NCBI GenBank assembly: GCA_946402275.1
Contig: CAMIVY010000005.1
Coordinates: forward strand, 1-64,000
DNA from: an uncultured Prevotella sp.
GTDB lineage: Bacteria; Bacteroidota; Bacteroidia; Bacteroidales; Bacteroidaceae
Direction of reading: 5' to 3'
DNA length: 64,000 nucleotides
Shown: piece by piece, positions 42,613-52,163 of the stretch
Layout: each line of letters opens with the position of its first letter
How positions within the stretch are numbered: position 1 is the stretch's first letter
The notes under the pieces: model-generated
What the model saw: the letters and a program-made list of their open reading frames with translations, nothing else
Databases searched by the model: none
What the model was told of the DNA's origin: nothing
Made by a program: the position numbers and the translations under genes

Positions 42613-43713
42613 TTAAACGTTGAACCTGAAGTGCATGATGTCGCCGTCCTGCACCACATATTCCTTACCTTCAATGCCCATTTTACCTGCCTCGCGGACA
42701 GCGGCCTCTGAGCCATATTGGATATAGTCGTCATACTTGATGACCTCGGCACGGATAAAGCCCTTTTCGAAGTCGGTATGGATGACACCAGCACACTGTG
42801 GAGCCTTCCATCCTTTCTTGTATGTCCAGGCTTTCACTTCCATCTCGCCAGCTGTTATAAAGGTCTCGAGATTCAGCAAGGCATAAGCCTTCTTGATGAG
42901 GCGGTTCACGCCACTCTCCTCCAGACCGAGTTCTTCCAAGAAGAGTTGTTTGTCTTCATAGCTCTCCAATTCTGCGATGTCCTCTTCCGTCTTGGCAGCA
43001 ATAATCATCGCTTCGGCACCTTCTTCCTTAGCCAGTGCCTCCACCTTCTTGGTGAAGTCGTTTCCGTTTTTGGCATCTGCCTCACCTACATTGCAGACAT
43101 ACAGCACAGGCTTGGCAGTTAGCAGGAACAGGTTACGGGCACAGTCCTGCTCGTCCTTGCTCTCAAACTCTACGATACGGGCATTCTTGCCTTGTTCCAA
43201 CACTTCCTTATAGGCATGCAAAACGGTAACCTCCACTTTGGCTTCCTTGTTACCAGCAGCAGCGGCTTTCTCCGTCTTAGCCAGACGACTCTCAATAGTC
43301 TCGAGGTCCTTTAACTGAAGCTCGGTATCAATGATTTCCTTATCGCGAATAGGGTCGATGGTACCATCCACATGGGTGATGTTCTCATCCTCGAAACAGC
43401 GTAACACATGGATGATAGCATCCGTCTCGCGAATGTTTCCCAAGAACTTGTTACCTAGTCCCTCACCTTTTGAGGCTCCTTTTACCAAACCGGCAATATC
43501 GACAATCTCGCAGGTGGCAGGAACAATGCGCCCAGGATGTACCAGTTCAGCCAGTTTGGTGAGTCGCTCATCAGGCACGGTAATCACACCTACATTAGGT
43601 TCTATCGTACAGAAAGGAAAGTTTGCTGCCTGTGCTTTTGCACTCGACAAGCAATTAAACAATGTGGACTTCCCCACGTTTGGGAGTCCCACAATACCAC
43701 ATTTTAATGACAT
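42613..43713 (-). CDS. ychF: Redox-regulated ATPase/GTPase YchF (OLA1 family)
   Basis: YchF is a universally conserved Obg-family P-loop protein that prefers ATP and binds ribosomes. The 366-residue protein has G1 GLPNVGKSTLFNCLS (8-22), G3 DIAGLVKGASKGEGLGN, a coiled-coil insertion at about 130-200, YVCNVGEADA (the altered G4 region), and a C-terminal TGS domain (AWTYKKGWKAPQCAGVIHTDFEKGFIRAEV...). All are intact. It is followed by lgt across a repeat-filled gap. Confidence 0.97.
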   Translation of the reverse strand: MSLKCGIVGLPNVGKSTLFNCLSSAKAQAANFPFCTIEPNVGVITVPDERLTKLAELVHPGRIVPATCEIVDIAGLVKGASKGEGLGNKFLGNIRETDAIIHVLRCFEDENITHVDGTIDPIRDKEIIDTELQLKDLETIESRLAKTEKAAAAGNKEAKVEVTVLHAYKEVLEQGKNARIVEFESKDEQDCARNLFLLTAKPVLYVCNVGEADAKNGNDFTKKVEALAKEEGAEAMIIAAKTEEDIAELESYEDKQLFLEELGLEESGVNRLIKKAYALLNLETFITAGEMEVKAWTYKKGWKAPQCAGVIHTDFEKGFIRAEVIKYDDYIQYGSEAAVREAGKMGIEGKEYVVQDGDIMHFRFNV

Positions 43714-43743
43714 CTTCTTTTATAAAAGTTTATATTCTGTGTG

Positions 43744-43751
43744 CAAAGGTA
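43744..43751 (-). promoter_or_regulatory. Promoter -7 element of ychF
   Basis: On the minus strand this reads TACCTTTG, 30 bp before the ychF ATG. Confidence 0.65.
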
Positions 43752-43891
43752 GTGCAAATCGAGCGAAATACAAAGAAAAAACTTTTTTTTCTTTTATTTC
43801 CGAGATGTAGCCTACTTTCTTGCAAAGCAAAAAGTTGCGAAAAGTCGAGCGAAAAGCCAAATATAAAAGAATATTTGTATCAGAAATTGAT

Positions 43892-43899
43892 TATCTTTG
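43892..43899 (+). promoter_or_regulatory. Promoter -7 element of the GH31 gene
   Basis: TATCTTTG, followed by C, 30 bp before the ATG at 43930. Confidence 0.75.
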
Positions 43900-43929
43900 C
43901 ATCCAGAACGATAACAGAAAGAAAGTGAT

Positions 43930-46254
43930 ATGAAAAAAGGTTTATGTTTATTGGTGACTTGGCTATTGAGTATGTCAGGCTTTGGACAGGATGTGAAAAT
44001 TGAGTTTATGACACCAAGCATTGTACATGTGGTGAGGGGAAAACCTACCAAGACACTGGTGGTGACGGCGAAACCACAAGACGTAAAAGTGGTGAAGAAA
44101 GGCCTTACTACTTCGAGCAGCGAACTGACTGTCAGGCAAGATGCTCAAGGCAACCTGACATTCCTTACTGTTAAAGGAAAGGTGTTGTTGCGTGAAAAGG
44201 ATTGTGGGATAGCTGAGGCGCGTCAGACATTTACGCTTGACAAGGATGAAGCTATCTATGGCTTGGGAACTATCCAAAATGGAAAAATGAACAGGCGAGG
44301 CGAGAAGAAACGCATGGAACAGTCGAATCTTGAGGATTTTCAGAACGTCTTGCAGAGTATTAAGGGGTGGGGCATCTATTGGGAGAATTATTCGCCAACC
44401 TTGTTTGAGGATAATGCCAATGGTATGACATTCGATTCAGAAGCAGGTGAGGGTATTGACTATTATTTCATGTATGGTGGTTCTGCTGACGGTGTGATAG
44501 CCCAGATGCGTCATCTTACAGGCGAAGTGCCTATGTTCCCTATGTGGACCTATGGTTTCTGGCAATCGAAGGAACGCTATAAGAGTGCTCAAGAAACGGA
44601 GGGTATTGTTGACCAATATCGCGCTTTGCAGGTTCCATTGGATGGTATCATCCAAGACTGGCAGTACTGGGGAAGCAACTATCTGTGGAATGCGATGGAT
44701 TTCCTTTCAGAGGATTTTGCCAAAGGACAGCAGATGATCAAGAATGTCCATGCAAAGCATGCTCATTTCATGATAAGTATTTGGGCAAGTTTTGGACCTC
44801 AGACCCAGCAGTTTCGTGAGTTAGCGGAAAAGGGCTTGTTGCTGCCTATCGAGACATGGCCTCAAAGTGGGCTCTCTCATATCTGGCCTCCTAGGATGGA
44901 TTATCCTTCAGGGGTAAAGGTCTATGATGCTTTCCATCCAGAAGCTCGTGCTATCTACTGGAAACACCTAAAGCGTCTCTACGACTATGGTACAGATGCG
45001 TGGTGGATGGATTCAACAGATCCTGATTTCTTCAATCCCAAGGATAGTGATTATGAGTATCCAGTATATGGTGGCAGCTGGCGCTCACAACGTAATGCCT
45101 TCCCTTTGGAGACCGTTCGCGGCATCTATGAGTCGCAACGCAAAGAGTGTTCTTCAGAGAAACGCGTCTTCATCATGACACGAAGCAGTTTTGCAGGTCA
45201 GCAGCACTATGGCTCGAACATGTGGAGTGGTGATGTCAATTCTTCATGGGACATGTTGCGAAAACAAGTGCCTGCAGGCTTGAGCTTCTCATTAACGGGC
45301 AATCCCAACTTCAATACGGATATCGGTGGTTTCTTCTGTGGTTCGTACAACACGAAAGGTAGTGGTTCAGCCCCTCAAAATCCACAGTTCCAAGAACTCT
45401 ATGTCCGTTGGATGCAGTACGGTCTTTTCTGTCCTGTCTTCCGTAGTCATGGTGCAGATGCTCCTCGCGAGATATGGCAGTTTGGCAAGAAAGGCGAGCC
45501 GGTCTATGATGCTATTGAGAAGATGATTCGTCTGCGCTATCGTCTTATTCCTTATCTATATAGTACAGCCTGGCAGGTAACCTCTGCTAATGGTAGCTAT
45601 ATGCGTCCGTTGTTCAGCGATTTTGCTGCTGACAGGAAAGTATGGGATATGACCGACGAGTTTATGTTTGGACATAGTATCCTTGCAGCACCTATTGTCA
45701 AAGCACAATACACGGAAGAAAAGATTATCCGAACAGATGCTATGACAGGTTGGAATCGTCAGGATGTCAAAGGACAGAAGGAGGATGGAAGTAATATCAA
45801 CTGGTTGGAGAAAAAGTCAGCTACGACCTATTTGCCAAAGGGTACTCAATGGTATGACTACTGGACGGGTAAGCGTTATCAAGGTGGACAGAGGGTGACA
45901 TTGGAAACAACCCTCGACCAGGTGCCGATGTTTATCCGTGCAGGCAGCATCCTTCCATTAGGTCCTGAGATGCAGTATGTGGGCGAGAAGACGTGGAATC
46001 ATCTGGAACTCCATATTTATCCAGGTGCCGATGGCTCTTTCACTCTTTATGAAGACGAGGGTGATGGTTATCATTACGAGGAAGGTATCTATACCACCAT
46101 TACCTTTCATTGGAATGACAAGGCTCGTAAGCTAACGATAGGACAACGTAAAGGCCAGTATCCTGGTATGTTGCAACAAAGGACGTTTACGGTTATTTGG
46201 CCTGATGGCTCTTCGCAAGTAGTTACCTATGATGGAAACGAGATAGTCTTATAA
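43930..46254 (+). CDS. Glycoside hydrolase family 31 enzyme (alpha-glucosidase or alpha-xylosidase type)
   Basis: This 774-residue exported enzyme has a signal peptide (residues 1-19, cut near SGFG). An N-terminal beta-sandwich ends near YGLGTIQNGKMNRRG; a TIM barrel spans about 200-560 and beta domains follow. The catalytic nucleophile is expected to be Asp361 in WWMDSTDPD and the acid/base Asp435 in NMWSGDVNSSW. The C-terminal YEDEGDGYHYEEG block is typical. The 'DSTDPD' variant of the usual nucleophile block is seen in bacterial alpha-xylosidase-like members, so xyloglucan-derived substrates are possible. It is a lone gene without SusC/SusD neighbours. Confidence 0.92.
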   Translation: MKKGLCLLVTWLLSMSGFGQDVKIEFMTPSIVHVVRGKPTKTLVVTAKPQDVKVVKKGLTTSSSELTVRQDAQGNLTFLTVKGKVLLREKDCGIAEARQTFTLDKDEAIYGLGTIQNGKMNRRGEKKRMEQSNLEDFQNVLQSIKGWGIYWENYSPTLFEDNANGMTFDSEAGEGIDYYFMYGGSADGVIAQMRHLTGEVPMFPMWTYGFWQSKERYKSAQETEGIVDQYRALQVPLDGIIQDWQYWGSNYLWNAMDFLSEDFAKGQQMIKNVHAKHAHFMISIWASFGPQTQQFRELAEKGLLLPIETWPQSGLSHIWPPRMDYPSGVKVYDAFHPEARAIYWKHLKRLYDYGTDAWWMDSTDPDFFNPKDSDYEYPVYGGSWRSQRNAFPLETVRGIYESQRKECSSEKRVFIMTRSSFAGQQHYGSNMWSGDVNSSWDMLRKQVPAGLSFSLTGNPNFNTDIGGFFCGSYNTKGSGSAPQNPQFQELYVRWMQYGLFCPVFRSHGADAPREIWQFGKKGEPVYDAIEKMIRLRYRLIPYLYSTAWQVTSANGSYMRPLFSDFAADRKVWDMTDEFMFGHSILAAPIVKAQYTEEKIIRTDAMTGWNRQDVKGQKEDGSNINWLEKKSATTYLPKGTQWYDYWTGKRYQGGQRVTLETTLDQVPMFIRAGSILPLGPEMQYVGEKTWNHLELHIYPGADGSFTLYEDEGDGYHYEEGIYTTITFHWNDKARKLTIGQRKGQYPGMLQQRTFTVIWPDGSSQVVTYDGNEIVL

Positions 46255-46255
46255 T

Positions 46256-46296
46256 AGAAAAGCGGGACCTCAATCTGAGATTCCGCTTTTCTTTAT
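46256..46296 (+). terminator. Terminator of the GH31 gene
   Basis: AGAAAAGCGG (46256-46265) pairs with CCGCTTTTCT (46283-46292), followed by TTATT. It lies directly after the stop codon and also works as the end of the convergent rubredoxin operon. Confidence 0.8.
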
Positions 46297-46308
46297 TCAT
46301 GTAAAAGG

Positions 46309-46470
46309 TTATTCCTCTGGAGAGAAATCATCCTTACCAACGCCGCAGATGGGGCATACCCAGTCTTCGGGAATGTCTTCAAAGGCTGTGCCGGGAGCAA
46401 TACCGCTATCGGGGTCGCCTACTTCGGGGTCATACACATAACCACAGGTGTCGCAAATGTACTTTTTCAT
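46309..46470 (-). CDS. Rubredoxin
   Basis: This 53-residue electron carrier binds one iron through four cysteines. The two knuckles [16 protein letters not shown] and [13 protein letters not shown] are intact, with the usual spacing and the conserved aromatic and GD residues. Rubredoxins of anaerobes feed electrons to rubrerythrin or superoxide reductase to remove oxygen species. It starts 16 bp after the stop of the GT9 gene, so it is probably cotranscribed with it. Confidence 0.95.
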   Translation of the reverse strand: MKKYICDTCGYVYDPEVGDPDSGIAPGTAFEDIPEDWVCPICGVGKDDFSPEE

Positions 46471-46486
46471 TTTTGTAAAAATTTGT

Positions 46487-47545
46487 TTAGTTATTATTAG
46501 AAAGAATTCGTTCCACCTTTTCTATAATAGTTTCTGGTGAAATATTGTTCATACATGCATAATCGCCTCGTCGGCAAGGCTTCTGTCCGTAAATGCTACA
46601 AGGACGACAGTCAAGTTCTGTTTGCACGATATTTGTCTCGTCCTGTCCCCATCCCAGGAATCCTGCATAAGGATGAGTTGCTCCCCATATGCTGATAACA
46701 GGAATGCCTGTAAGTGAAGCCAGGTGCATATTCGATGAGTCCATAGAAATCATCGTGTCAAGATGACTCATTAAGATAAGCTCCTGATGGAGCGATTCAA
46801 CTTCTCTGCAGACAAAGACACACGCCTTATGCTGTTCTATCCATTCTGTGAAGTAAAGGTCTTCTTGCTGTCCGCGTCCGAACAGGAAAATGCGGGCTTT
46901 AGGATGTTTCTGTAGCAGTTGATCTATCACCTGGCTCATCAGTCGGGGAGGGTAGATCTTACCCATATGAGCTGCAAAAGGTGCAATGCCTATCCACTGC
47001 TCGAACGAATTTTTGACATTCATTCCTTTCGGCAACATATTCAGGTTGCCTTTTTCGCCTTCTGGGAAGATACTCTTAAAGCGGATGTCAACAGGATAGC
47101 CCAGCTTTTTGAATACTTCTACATAGTTTTCGAAAGAGGTGGGTTGTTGCTCTAGGTGTTTTGAGTGTTTAGAGGTGATACGCCGGCGGCCTTTTCTATG
47201 CTTATTGATATGAGCCACCCTATAATGTCCAATGTTAAAGCGAAGTCGCAAGTATTCTGACCGTAATACATTATGCAAGTCGGCAACAGCAGTAAACTGT
47301 TTTGCCGCAAGGCGTCGATACAAGGCATTAAGTCCCTTGATACCATGATACTCGTGTTTCAAGTCTGCCGCCATGAAGTTGACGTTAGGAGCTAAGTCTT
47401 CAAACAAAGGACAAGCAAAAGTGCGACTTAATACCGTGAAGCGAACATCCGGATATTGCTGTGCCAGCGAATACACCACAGGCACCACCATCGCTACATC
47501 GCCCAAAGCAGAAAAGCGAATAACGAGAACATGTTCTTTTTTCAT
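46487..47545 (-). CDS. Glycosyltransferase family 9 protein (heptosyltransferase-like)
   Basis: This 352-residue GT-B fold enzyme likely adds a sugar to the lipopolysaccharide core at the cytoplasmic face of the inner membrane. The N-terminus [29 protein letters not shown] is the GT9 signature. The C-terminal half has the nucleotide-sugar region ([44 protein letters not shown]) and a Cys-containing tail ([22 protein letters not shown]). It follows a DUF4254 gene, an arrangement repeated across Bacteroidetes. The actual sugar cannot be deduced. Confidence 0.9.
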   Translation of the reverse strand: MKKEHVLVIRFSALGDVAMVVPVVYSLAQQYPDVRFTVLSRTFACPLFEDLAPNVNFMAADLKHEYHGIKGLNALYRRLAAKQFTAVADLHNVLRSEYLRLRFNIGHYRVAHINKHRKGRRRITSKHSKHLEQQPTSFENYVEVFKKLGYPVDIRFKSIFPEGEKGNLNMLPKGMNVKNSFEQWIGIAPFAAHMGKIYPPRLMSQVIDQLLQKHPKARIFLFGRGQQEDLYFTEWIEQHKACVFVCREVESLHQELILMSHLDTMISMDSSNMHLASLTGIPVISIWGATHPYAGFLGWGQDETNIVQTELDCRPCSIYGQKPCRRGDYACMNNISPETIIEKVERILSNNN

Positions 47546-47575
47546 GACTTCTTATTACTTCTTATCTCTCACTTC

Positions 47576-48178
47576 TCACCTCTTATAAAGTACAGGATTC
47601 GTGCTGGGGTCGTTGTACATCTTCATTTGTCTATAGACTTTCATATACTTACGACCAGCCTTGATGTCATCCAGCAGTTGATCGATGGCTTTTGAGAGAT
47701 CTACCTGTTGTTCCAATAATACGTCTAGCTTAGCTTTGCATTTGGCAATATGTTCTGCATCAGCATCCTTGCGCTCCGTCTGTTCCTTCATGTGCCATAT
47801 CTTCAGCGCTAGAATGCTCAGTCGGTCTATTGCCCATGCAGGACTCTCTGTGTTCAGCGTGGCTTCCGGAAGCACTCGCACTTCTGCAAACAAGGTGCGG
47901 AAGTAGCTGTCTATCTCTTCCACCAGGTCAGTACGGTCCTGATTAGAGCGGTCAATGCGTCGTTTCAGCCCCAGCGCCTCCACAGGGTCTATATGCGGAT
48001 CGCGGATAATATCCTCCAGATGCCACTGAACGGTGTCTATCCAACATTTTGTATAGAGGCTGAACTCAATGGTGTCGCGCTCATAGGGATTATTGATAGG
48101 AGTGTCCACATGGTCTTTCAAGTGGTAGTCACGAATAGCAAGACTAAATACTTTATTTGCTTTTTCTGTAAATGACAT
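47576..48178 (-). CDS. DUF4254 family protein
   Basis: This 200-residue, largely helical cytoplasmic protein matches DUF4254: the text YERDTIEFSLYTKCWIDTVQWHLEDIIRDP and LKRRIDRSNQDRTDLVEEID is characteristic. Its function is unknown. The gene regularly precedes GT9 genes in this phylum, so a role in LPS core assembly is a fair inference. A consensus promoter lies 29 bp upstream. Confidence 0.88.
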   Translation of the reverse strand: MSFTEKANKVFSLAIRDYHLKDHVDTPINNPYERDTIEFSLYTKCWIDTVQWHLEDIIRDPHIDPVEALGLKRRIDRSNQDRTDLVEEIDSYFRTLFAEVRVLPEATLNTESPAWAIDRLSILALKIWHMKEQTERKDADAEHIAKCKAKLDVLLEQQVDLSKAIDQLLDDIKAGRKYMKVYRQMKMYNDPSTNPVLYKR

Positions 48179-48207
48179 ATATTTATATGTTTTTGTTGTT
48201 TATTTTG

Positions 48208-48276
48208 CAAAGATACGAAAAAGAAGTGATAAGTGATATAGGAAAGGCAATAATTTAAATTTATTTTGTAACTTTG
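48208..48276. promoter_or_regulatory. Divergent promoters: DUF4254 operon (minus) and pdxB (plus)
   Basis: The minus-strand -7 element TATCTTTG covers 48208-48215. The plus-strand element TAACTTTG covers 48269-48276 and ends 9 bp before the pdxB ATG, leaving a leader of only about 3-5 nt. Confidence 0.7.
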
Positions 48277-48285
48277 TGCCCAGAA

Positions 48286-49293
48286 ATGAAAATAATTGTT
48301 GACGATAAGATACCTTATATCCACGAAAAATTGGCTCTGTTGACCAATGATGTGGTGTATTTGCGAGGTGCCGACATCACGGCTGATGACGTGAAGGATG
48401 CCGATGCCTTGATTGTGAGAACGCGCACCCTCTGCAATGAGCAATTGCTCTCGGGCAGCAAGGTACAGTTTATTGCTACAGCCACGATAGGCTTTGACCA
48501 TATTGATACTGATTACCTAAAACAGGCAGGCATTGCGTGGACCAATTGTCCTGGTTGTAATTCCGGTTCCGTCGCACAATATGTCGAATGTTCGCTGTTG
48601 CAGATGAAAGAGCATCTGGGGCTTGACCTGCAGCATTCTACCATCGGAATCGTAGGTTGCGGACATGTTGGTTCGAAGGTGAAGGTTGTTGCCGAACGAC
48701 TCGGTATGAAAGTTTTGGTGTGCGACCCGTTATTGAACCATTCCGGTTTCGTGTCATTTGACGTGATAGAACATGAATGCGACGTGATTACTTTTCATGT
48801 GCCATTAACCCATGAAGGACCTTATGCTACCTATCATCTGGCTGATGAACAATTTTTCCATCGTCTCGCTCTCGTACCTTATATAATAAATACCAGTCGA
48901 GGTGAGGTGGTGGATAATGATGCATTGCTTTTAGCCTTGCAAGAGGGTAGGGTGCGCGATGCAGTCATCGATGTGTGGGAAGGCGAGCCGAAGTTAAACG
49001 AGGCATTGCTGAAGCGCGTCTTTATTGGCACGCCCCATATTGCAGGCTATTCAGCTGACGGAAAGGTGAATGCCGACAATATGGTTATTGAGGCACTTTG
49101 TCATCATTTCCGTTTGTCTCATCCTGGGTTGATAGTCCCTCCAGCACTCCCTTCTGGTTTTCAGGATACGGGAAGTCCTTTGGATTATTATAACCCGATG
49201 GTGGATAGTCAACAGTTAAAGAGTGAGCCGTCAATGTTTGAAAATTTACGTAATAACTATCCTTTAAGACGCGAAAAGTTGCACAATTACTAG
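48286..49293 (+). CDS. pdxB: 4-phosphoerythronate dehydrogenase
   Basis: PdxB oxidises 4-phosphoerythronate in the DXP-dependent pathway to pyridoxal phosphate. The 335-residue protein starts MKIIVDDKIPYIHEKL at ATG 48286; an in-frame TTG at 48274 lies inside the promoter. The NAD-binding motif GIVGCGHVGSKV (near 116-127), catalytic NTSRGEVVDNDAL Arg region, VIDVWEGEP Glu region and TPHIAGYSADGK His region are in order. The C-terminal PdxB dimerisation domain appears shortened compared with the 380-residue E. coli enzyme. Confidence 0.93.
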   Translation: MKIIVDDKIPYIHEKLALLTNDVVYLRGADITADDVKDADALIVRTRTLCNEQLLSGSKVQFIATATIGFDHIDTDYLKQAGIAWTNCPGCNSGSVAQYVECSLLQMKEHLGLDLQHSTIGIVGCGHVGSKVKVVAERLGMKVLVCDPLLNHSGFVSFDVIEHECDVITFHVPLTHEGPYATYHLADEQFFHRLALVPYIINTSRGEVVDNDALLLALQEGRVRDAVIDVWEGEPKLNEALLKRVFIGTPHIAGYSADGKVNADNMVIEALCHHFRLSHPGLIVPPALPSGFQDTGSPLDYYNPMVDSQQLKSEPSMFENLRNNYPLRREKLHNY

Positions 49294-49437
49294 CTGTTTG
49301 TGCAGGAAAGAGTGTTTTTTTACCTATAAAATTTGCATAACTCGATAAAAATGTGTTATTTTGCACCCGCTAAGCGACACATTTTTGTGAAGTTTTCAGA
49401 ATAAGAAAGTAATTATTAACATTTAAAGAAGAAAATT

Positions 49438-49674
49438 ATGTCAGAAATTGAAAGCAAAGTAAAGGCTATTATTGTGGACAAACTCGGTGTTGATGAGGCA
49501 GAGGTTAAGCCCGAAGCAAGTTTCACTAACGATCTTGGTGCTGATTCACTGGATACTGTAGAGCTCATTATGGAATTTGAGAAAGAGTTCGGTATCTCTA
49601 TCCCCGACGATAAGGCTGAGAAGATCGGTACTGTTGGTGATGCTATCGCTTACATCGAGGAGAACGCAAAATAA
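49438..49674 (+). CDS. acpP: Acyl carrier protein
   Basis: This 78-residue acidic protein carries growing fatty acyl chains on a phosphopantetheine arm. The attachment serine is in [19 protein letters not shown] (Ser near residue 37). It is followed by a hairpin and then fabF and rnc, a typical fatty-acid gene order in the phylum. A -7-like TTATTTTG at 49356-49363 lies 74 bp upstream, giving an AT-rich leader. Confidence 0.98.
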   Translation: MSEIESKVKAIIVDKLGVDEAEVKPEASFTNDLGADSLDTVELIMEFEKEFGISIPDDKAEKIGTVGDAIAYIEENAK

Positions 49675-49702
49675 AGTAAAAAGGTAAAAGTGAAGAGTGA
49701 AG

Positions 49703-49755
49703 AATTTGCTGCCGCCTTAACTTCACCAAATTGGAAGTGCGGTAGCAAATTTTTC
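49703..49755 (+). terminator. Attenuator-like hairpin between acpP and fabF
   Basis: AATTTGCTGCCGC (49703-49715) pairs with GCGGTAGCAAATT (49739-49751), with one G-U pair, followed by TTTC. Partial termination here would give more acpP than fabF mRNA. Confidence 0.7.
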
Positions 49756-49785
49756 ACTTTTCCTTTTTCATTATACCCTTAAGAT

Positions 49786-51048
49786 ATGGAATTAAAAAGA
49801 GTAGTAGTAACAGGTATGGGTGCCGTTACTCCACTAGGCAATACTCCTAAGGAGACTTGGGAGGCTATGCTGGCTGGTAAGAGCGGAGCTGCACCTATTA
49901 CACTTTTCGATGCATCTAAGTTCAAGACTCAGTTTGCTTGTGAGGTAAAGAACCTTGATGTCAATGCCTACATTGACCGCAAGGAAGCTCGCAAGATGGA
50001 CCGCTATACCCAGTTGGCTATCATTGCTGCCCAGCAGGCTGTTGAGGACTGTGGTATGGACTTGGAGGCAGAGGATAAGAACCGCATCGGTGTTGTTTAC
50101 GGTGTAGGTATTGGTGGTATCAAGACTTTTGAGGAAGAGGTAACCTATTATGGTGCCCATCGTGAGGATGGACCTAAGTTCAATCCCTTCTTCATCCCCA
50201 AGATGATAGCAGATATTGCAGCAGGCCAGATTTCCATCATGTATGGTTTTCATGGTCCCAACTATATCACAGCTTCTGCTTGTGCTTCGTCTTCAAATGC
50301 ATTGGCTGATGCTTTTAACCTGATTCGTTTGGGTAAGGCTAATGCCATCGTAGCTGGTGGTGCTGAGGCCGCTATCTGCGAAACGGGTGTGGGTGGTTTC
50401 AATGCCATGAAGGCCCTTTCTACCCGTAACGACGAGCCAGAGAAGGCCAGCCGTCCGTTCAGCGCTTCTCGTGATGGTTTCATCATGGGTGAGGGTGCCG
50501 GCTGTCTGATTCTTGAGGAGTTGGAGCACGCCAAGGCTCGTGGTGCCAAGATTTATGCTGAGATGGTTGGTGCCGGTATGAGTGCCGATGCTCATCACAT
50601 CACAGCCTCTCACCCCGAGGGACTGGGTGCCAAGCTGGTGATGCAGAACGCGCTCGAGGATGCCGGCATGAAGCCTGAGGATATCGACTATATCAATGTT
50701 CATGGTACTTCTACCCATGTTGGTGATATCTCAGAGGCCAAGGCCATCAAGGACGTCTTCGGTGATGCAGCCTACAAGCTGAACATTTCGTCAACCAAGT
50801 CAATGACTGGTCACCTGCTGGGTGCTGCTGGTGCTGTTGAGGCAATGGCTACCATTCTGGCTGTTCAGAATGATATCGTTCCTCCCACCATCAACCACGA
50901 AGAGGATGACAAGGATGAGGAGATTGACTACAACCTCAACTTCACCTTCAACAAGGCTCAGAAGCGCGAGGTTCGTGCCGGTCTCAGCAATACCTTCGGA
51001 TTTGGTGGTCACAATGCCTGCGTAGTTTTTGCAAAGTATGTGGGCTAA
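49786..51048 (+). CDS. fabF: Beta-ketoacyl-ACP synthase II
   Basis: FabF condenses malonyl-ACP with acyl-ACP in fatty-acid elongation. The 420-residue protein starts RVVVTGMGAVTPLGNTPKETW. The active-site Cys is in ITASACASSSNALADA (near 166), with catalytic His in NVHGTSTHVGD (near 306) and in KSMTGHLLGAAGAVEA (near 343), and GLSNTFGFGGHNA ends the fold. All residues are intact. The rnc start codon lies inside its last codons, so rnc translation is coupled. Confidence 0.98.
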   Translation: MELKRVVVTGMGAVTPLGNTPKETWEAMLAGKSGAAPITLFDASKFKTQFACEVKNLDVNAYIDRKEARKMDRYTQLAIIAAQQAVEDCGMDLEAEDKNRIGVVYGVGIGGIKTFEEEVTYYGAHREDGPKFNPFFIPKMIADIAAGQISIMYGFHGPNYITASACASSSNALADAFNLIRLGKANAIVAGGAEAAICETGVGGFNAMKALSTRNDEPEKASRPFSASRDGFIMGEGAGCLILEELEHAKARGAKIYAEMVGAGMSADAHHITASHPEGLGAKLVMQNALEDAGMKPEDIDYINVHGTSTHVGDISEAKAIKDVFGDAAYKLNISSTKSMTGHLLGAAGAVEAMATILAVQNDIVPPTINHEEDDKDEEIDYNLNFTFNKAQKREVRAGLSNTFGFGGHNACVVFAKYVG

Positions 51049-52075
51049 CGACATCATTGATAGAATAAAGCTCCCTTTCCGTCAGGAGAAGGAGCTTTTT
51101 TCTGCCCTTTACGGCATTCTGGGTTTCTATCCCCGCAATATCAACCTCTACAAGCAAGCACTACTCCATAAGAGTGCTTCCAAGCGCAACGAGAAAGGTC
51201 ATCCTGTCAACAACGAACGACTGGAGTTTCTGGGTGATGCTATCTTGGATGCTGTAGTGGGTGATATTGTGTTCCGTCATTTCGAGGGCAAGCGCGAAGG
51301 TTTCCTGACTAACACGCGTTCCAAGCTTGTCAGTCGTGACACGCTGGGCAAGCTGGCAAAGGAAATGGGTATTTCCGACCTGATTAAGTTTGCAGGTCAC
51401 AACACGTCGCACAACAGCTATATGAACGGCAATGCTTTCGAGGCTTTGGTGGGTGCTATCTATTTGGATCGAGGCTATGATGCCTGCATGCGATTCATGG
51501 AGAAGCGCATCCTGGCTCACCTTATTAATTTAGACAAGATGGCTTACAAGGAGGTCAACTTCAAGTCGAAGCTGTTGGAGTGGAGCCAGAAGAACCGTGT
51601 GAAGATGGAGTTCCGCGACATCAAGCAGGAGCGCGACGAGAACAAGAGTCCTGTGTTTACCACCCAGGTGTTCATCGAAGGCCTGGAGGGTTGTGTAGGA
51701 ACAGGCTATTCCAAGAAAGAGAGTCAGCAGAATGCCTCTAAGGACACTCTTCAACGCCTGCGCCGTGAACCTCAGTTCATCGATGCCGTCTTTGCGGCAA
51801 AGGGTGACCGCACGAAGATGGAAGAAGAACCCGTGATGTGTGTCCCTGATCCGGAAAAAGAACAGCAGGACTTCATCATAGAGGCAAATAGTGAGGAAGA
51901 AGTGAAGGGCAAGAAAAAAGAGGTAATTAAGGAAATCGTCATCCAGTCTGATGCTGCCCAGTATCAGGCTTTACACGATGAGTTCACCCTCGATGACATC
52001 AGCGCTAAGCCGCGAGAAAAAACCCGCGAGGAAATCATTGCAGAGGCGGAGGCTGCTGCCTTTGCAGAGGCTTGA
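51038..52075 (+). CDS. rnc: Ribonuclease III with long acidic C-terminal extension
   Basis: RNase III cleaves double-stranded RNA in rRNA maturation and mRNA decay. Residues 1-240 are the conserved part: the nuclease signature NERLEFLGDAILDAVV (near 50-65), the second acidic site AFEALVGAIYLDRGYD, and the dsRNA-binding domain from about 165 (NFKSKLLEWSQKNRVKMEF ... GYSKKESQQNASKDTLQRL). Residues 250-345 form an extra acidic, Lys/Glu-rich tail (e.g. EEEVKGKKKEVIKEIVIQ, AEAEAAAFAEA) with no known fold. The frame begins upstream at a TTG; ATG 51038 overlaps fabF by 11 bp. Confidence 0.95.
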   Translation: MWANDIIDRIKLPFRQEKELFSALYGILGFYPRNINLYKQALLHKSASKRNEKGHPVNNERLEFLGDAILDAVVGDIVFRHFEGKREGFLTNTRSKLVSRDTLGKLAKEMGISDLIKFAGHNTSHNSYMNGNAFEALVGAIYLDRGYDACMRFMEKRILAHLINLDKMAYKEVNFKSKLLEWSQKNRVKMEFRDIKQERDENKSPVFTTQVFIEGLEGCVGTGYSKKESQQNASKDTLQRLRREPQFIDAVFAAKGDRTKMEEEPVMCVPDPEKEQQDFIIEANSEEEVKGKKKEVIKEIVIQSDAAQYQALHDEFTLDDISAKPREKTREEIIAEAEAAAFAEA

Positions 52076-52163
52076 TAGCAGGAAAAAAGGTCTGGAAGGA
52101 TAGAAATTCGGTTACGGCCGACCGCTCGAATATATAAGGGCGGGTGCTCCAAGATATAAGGGC

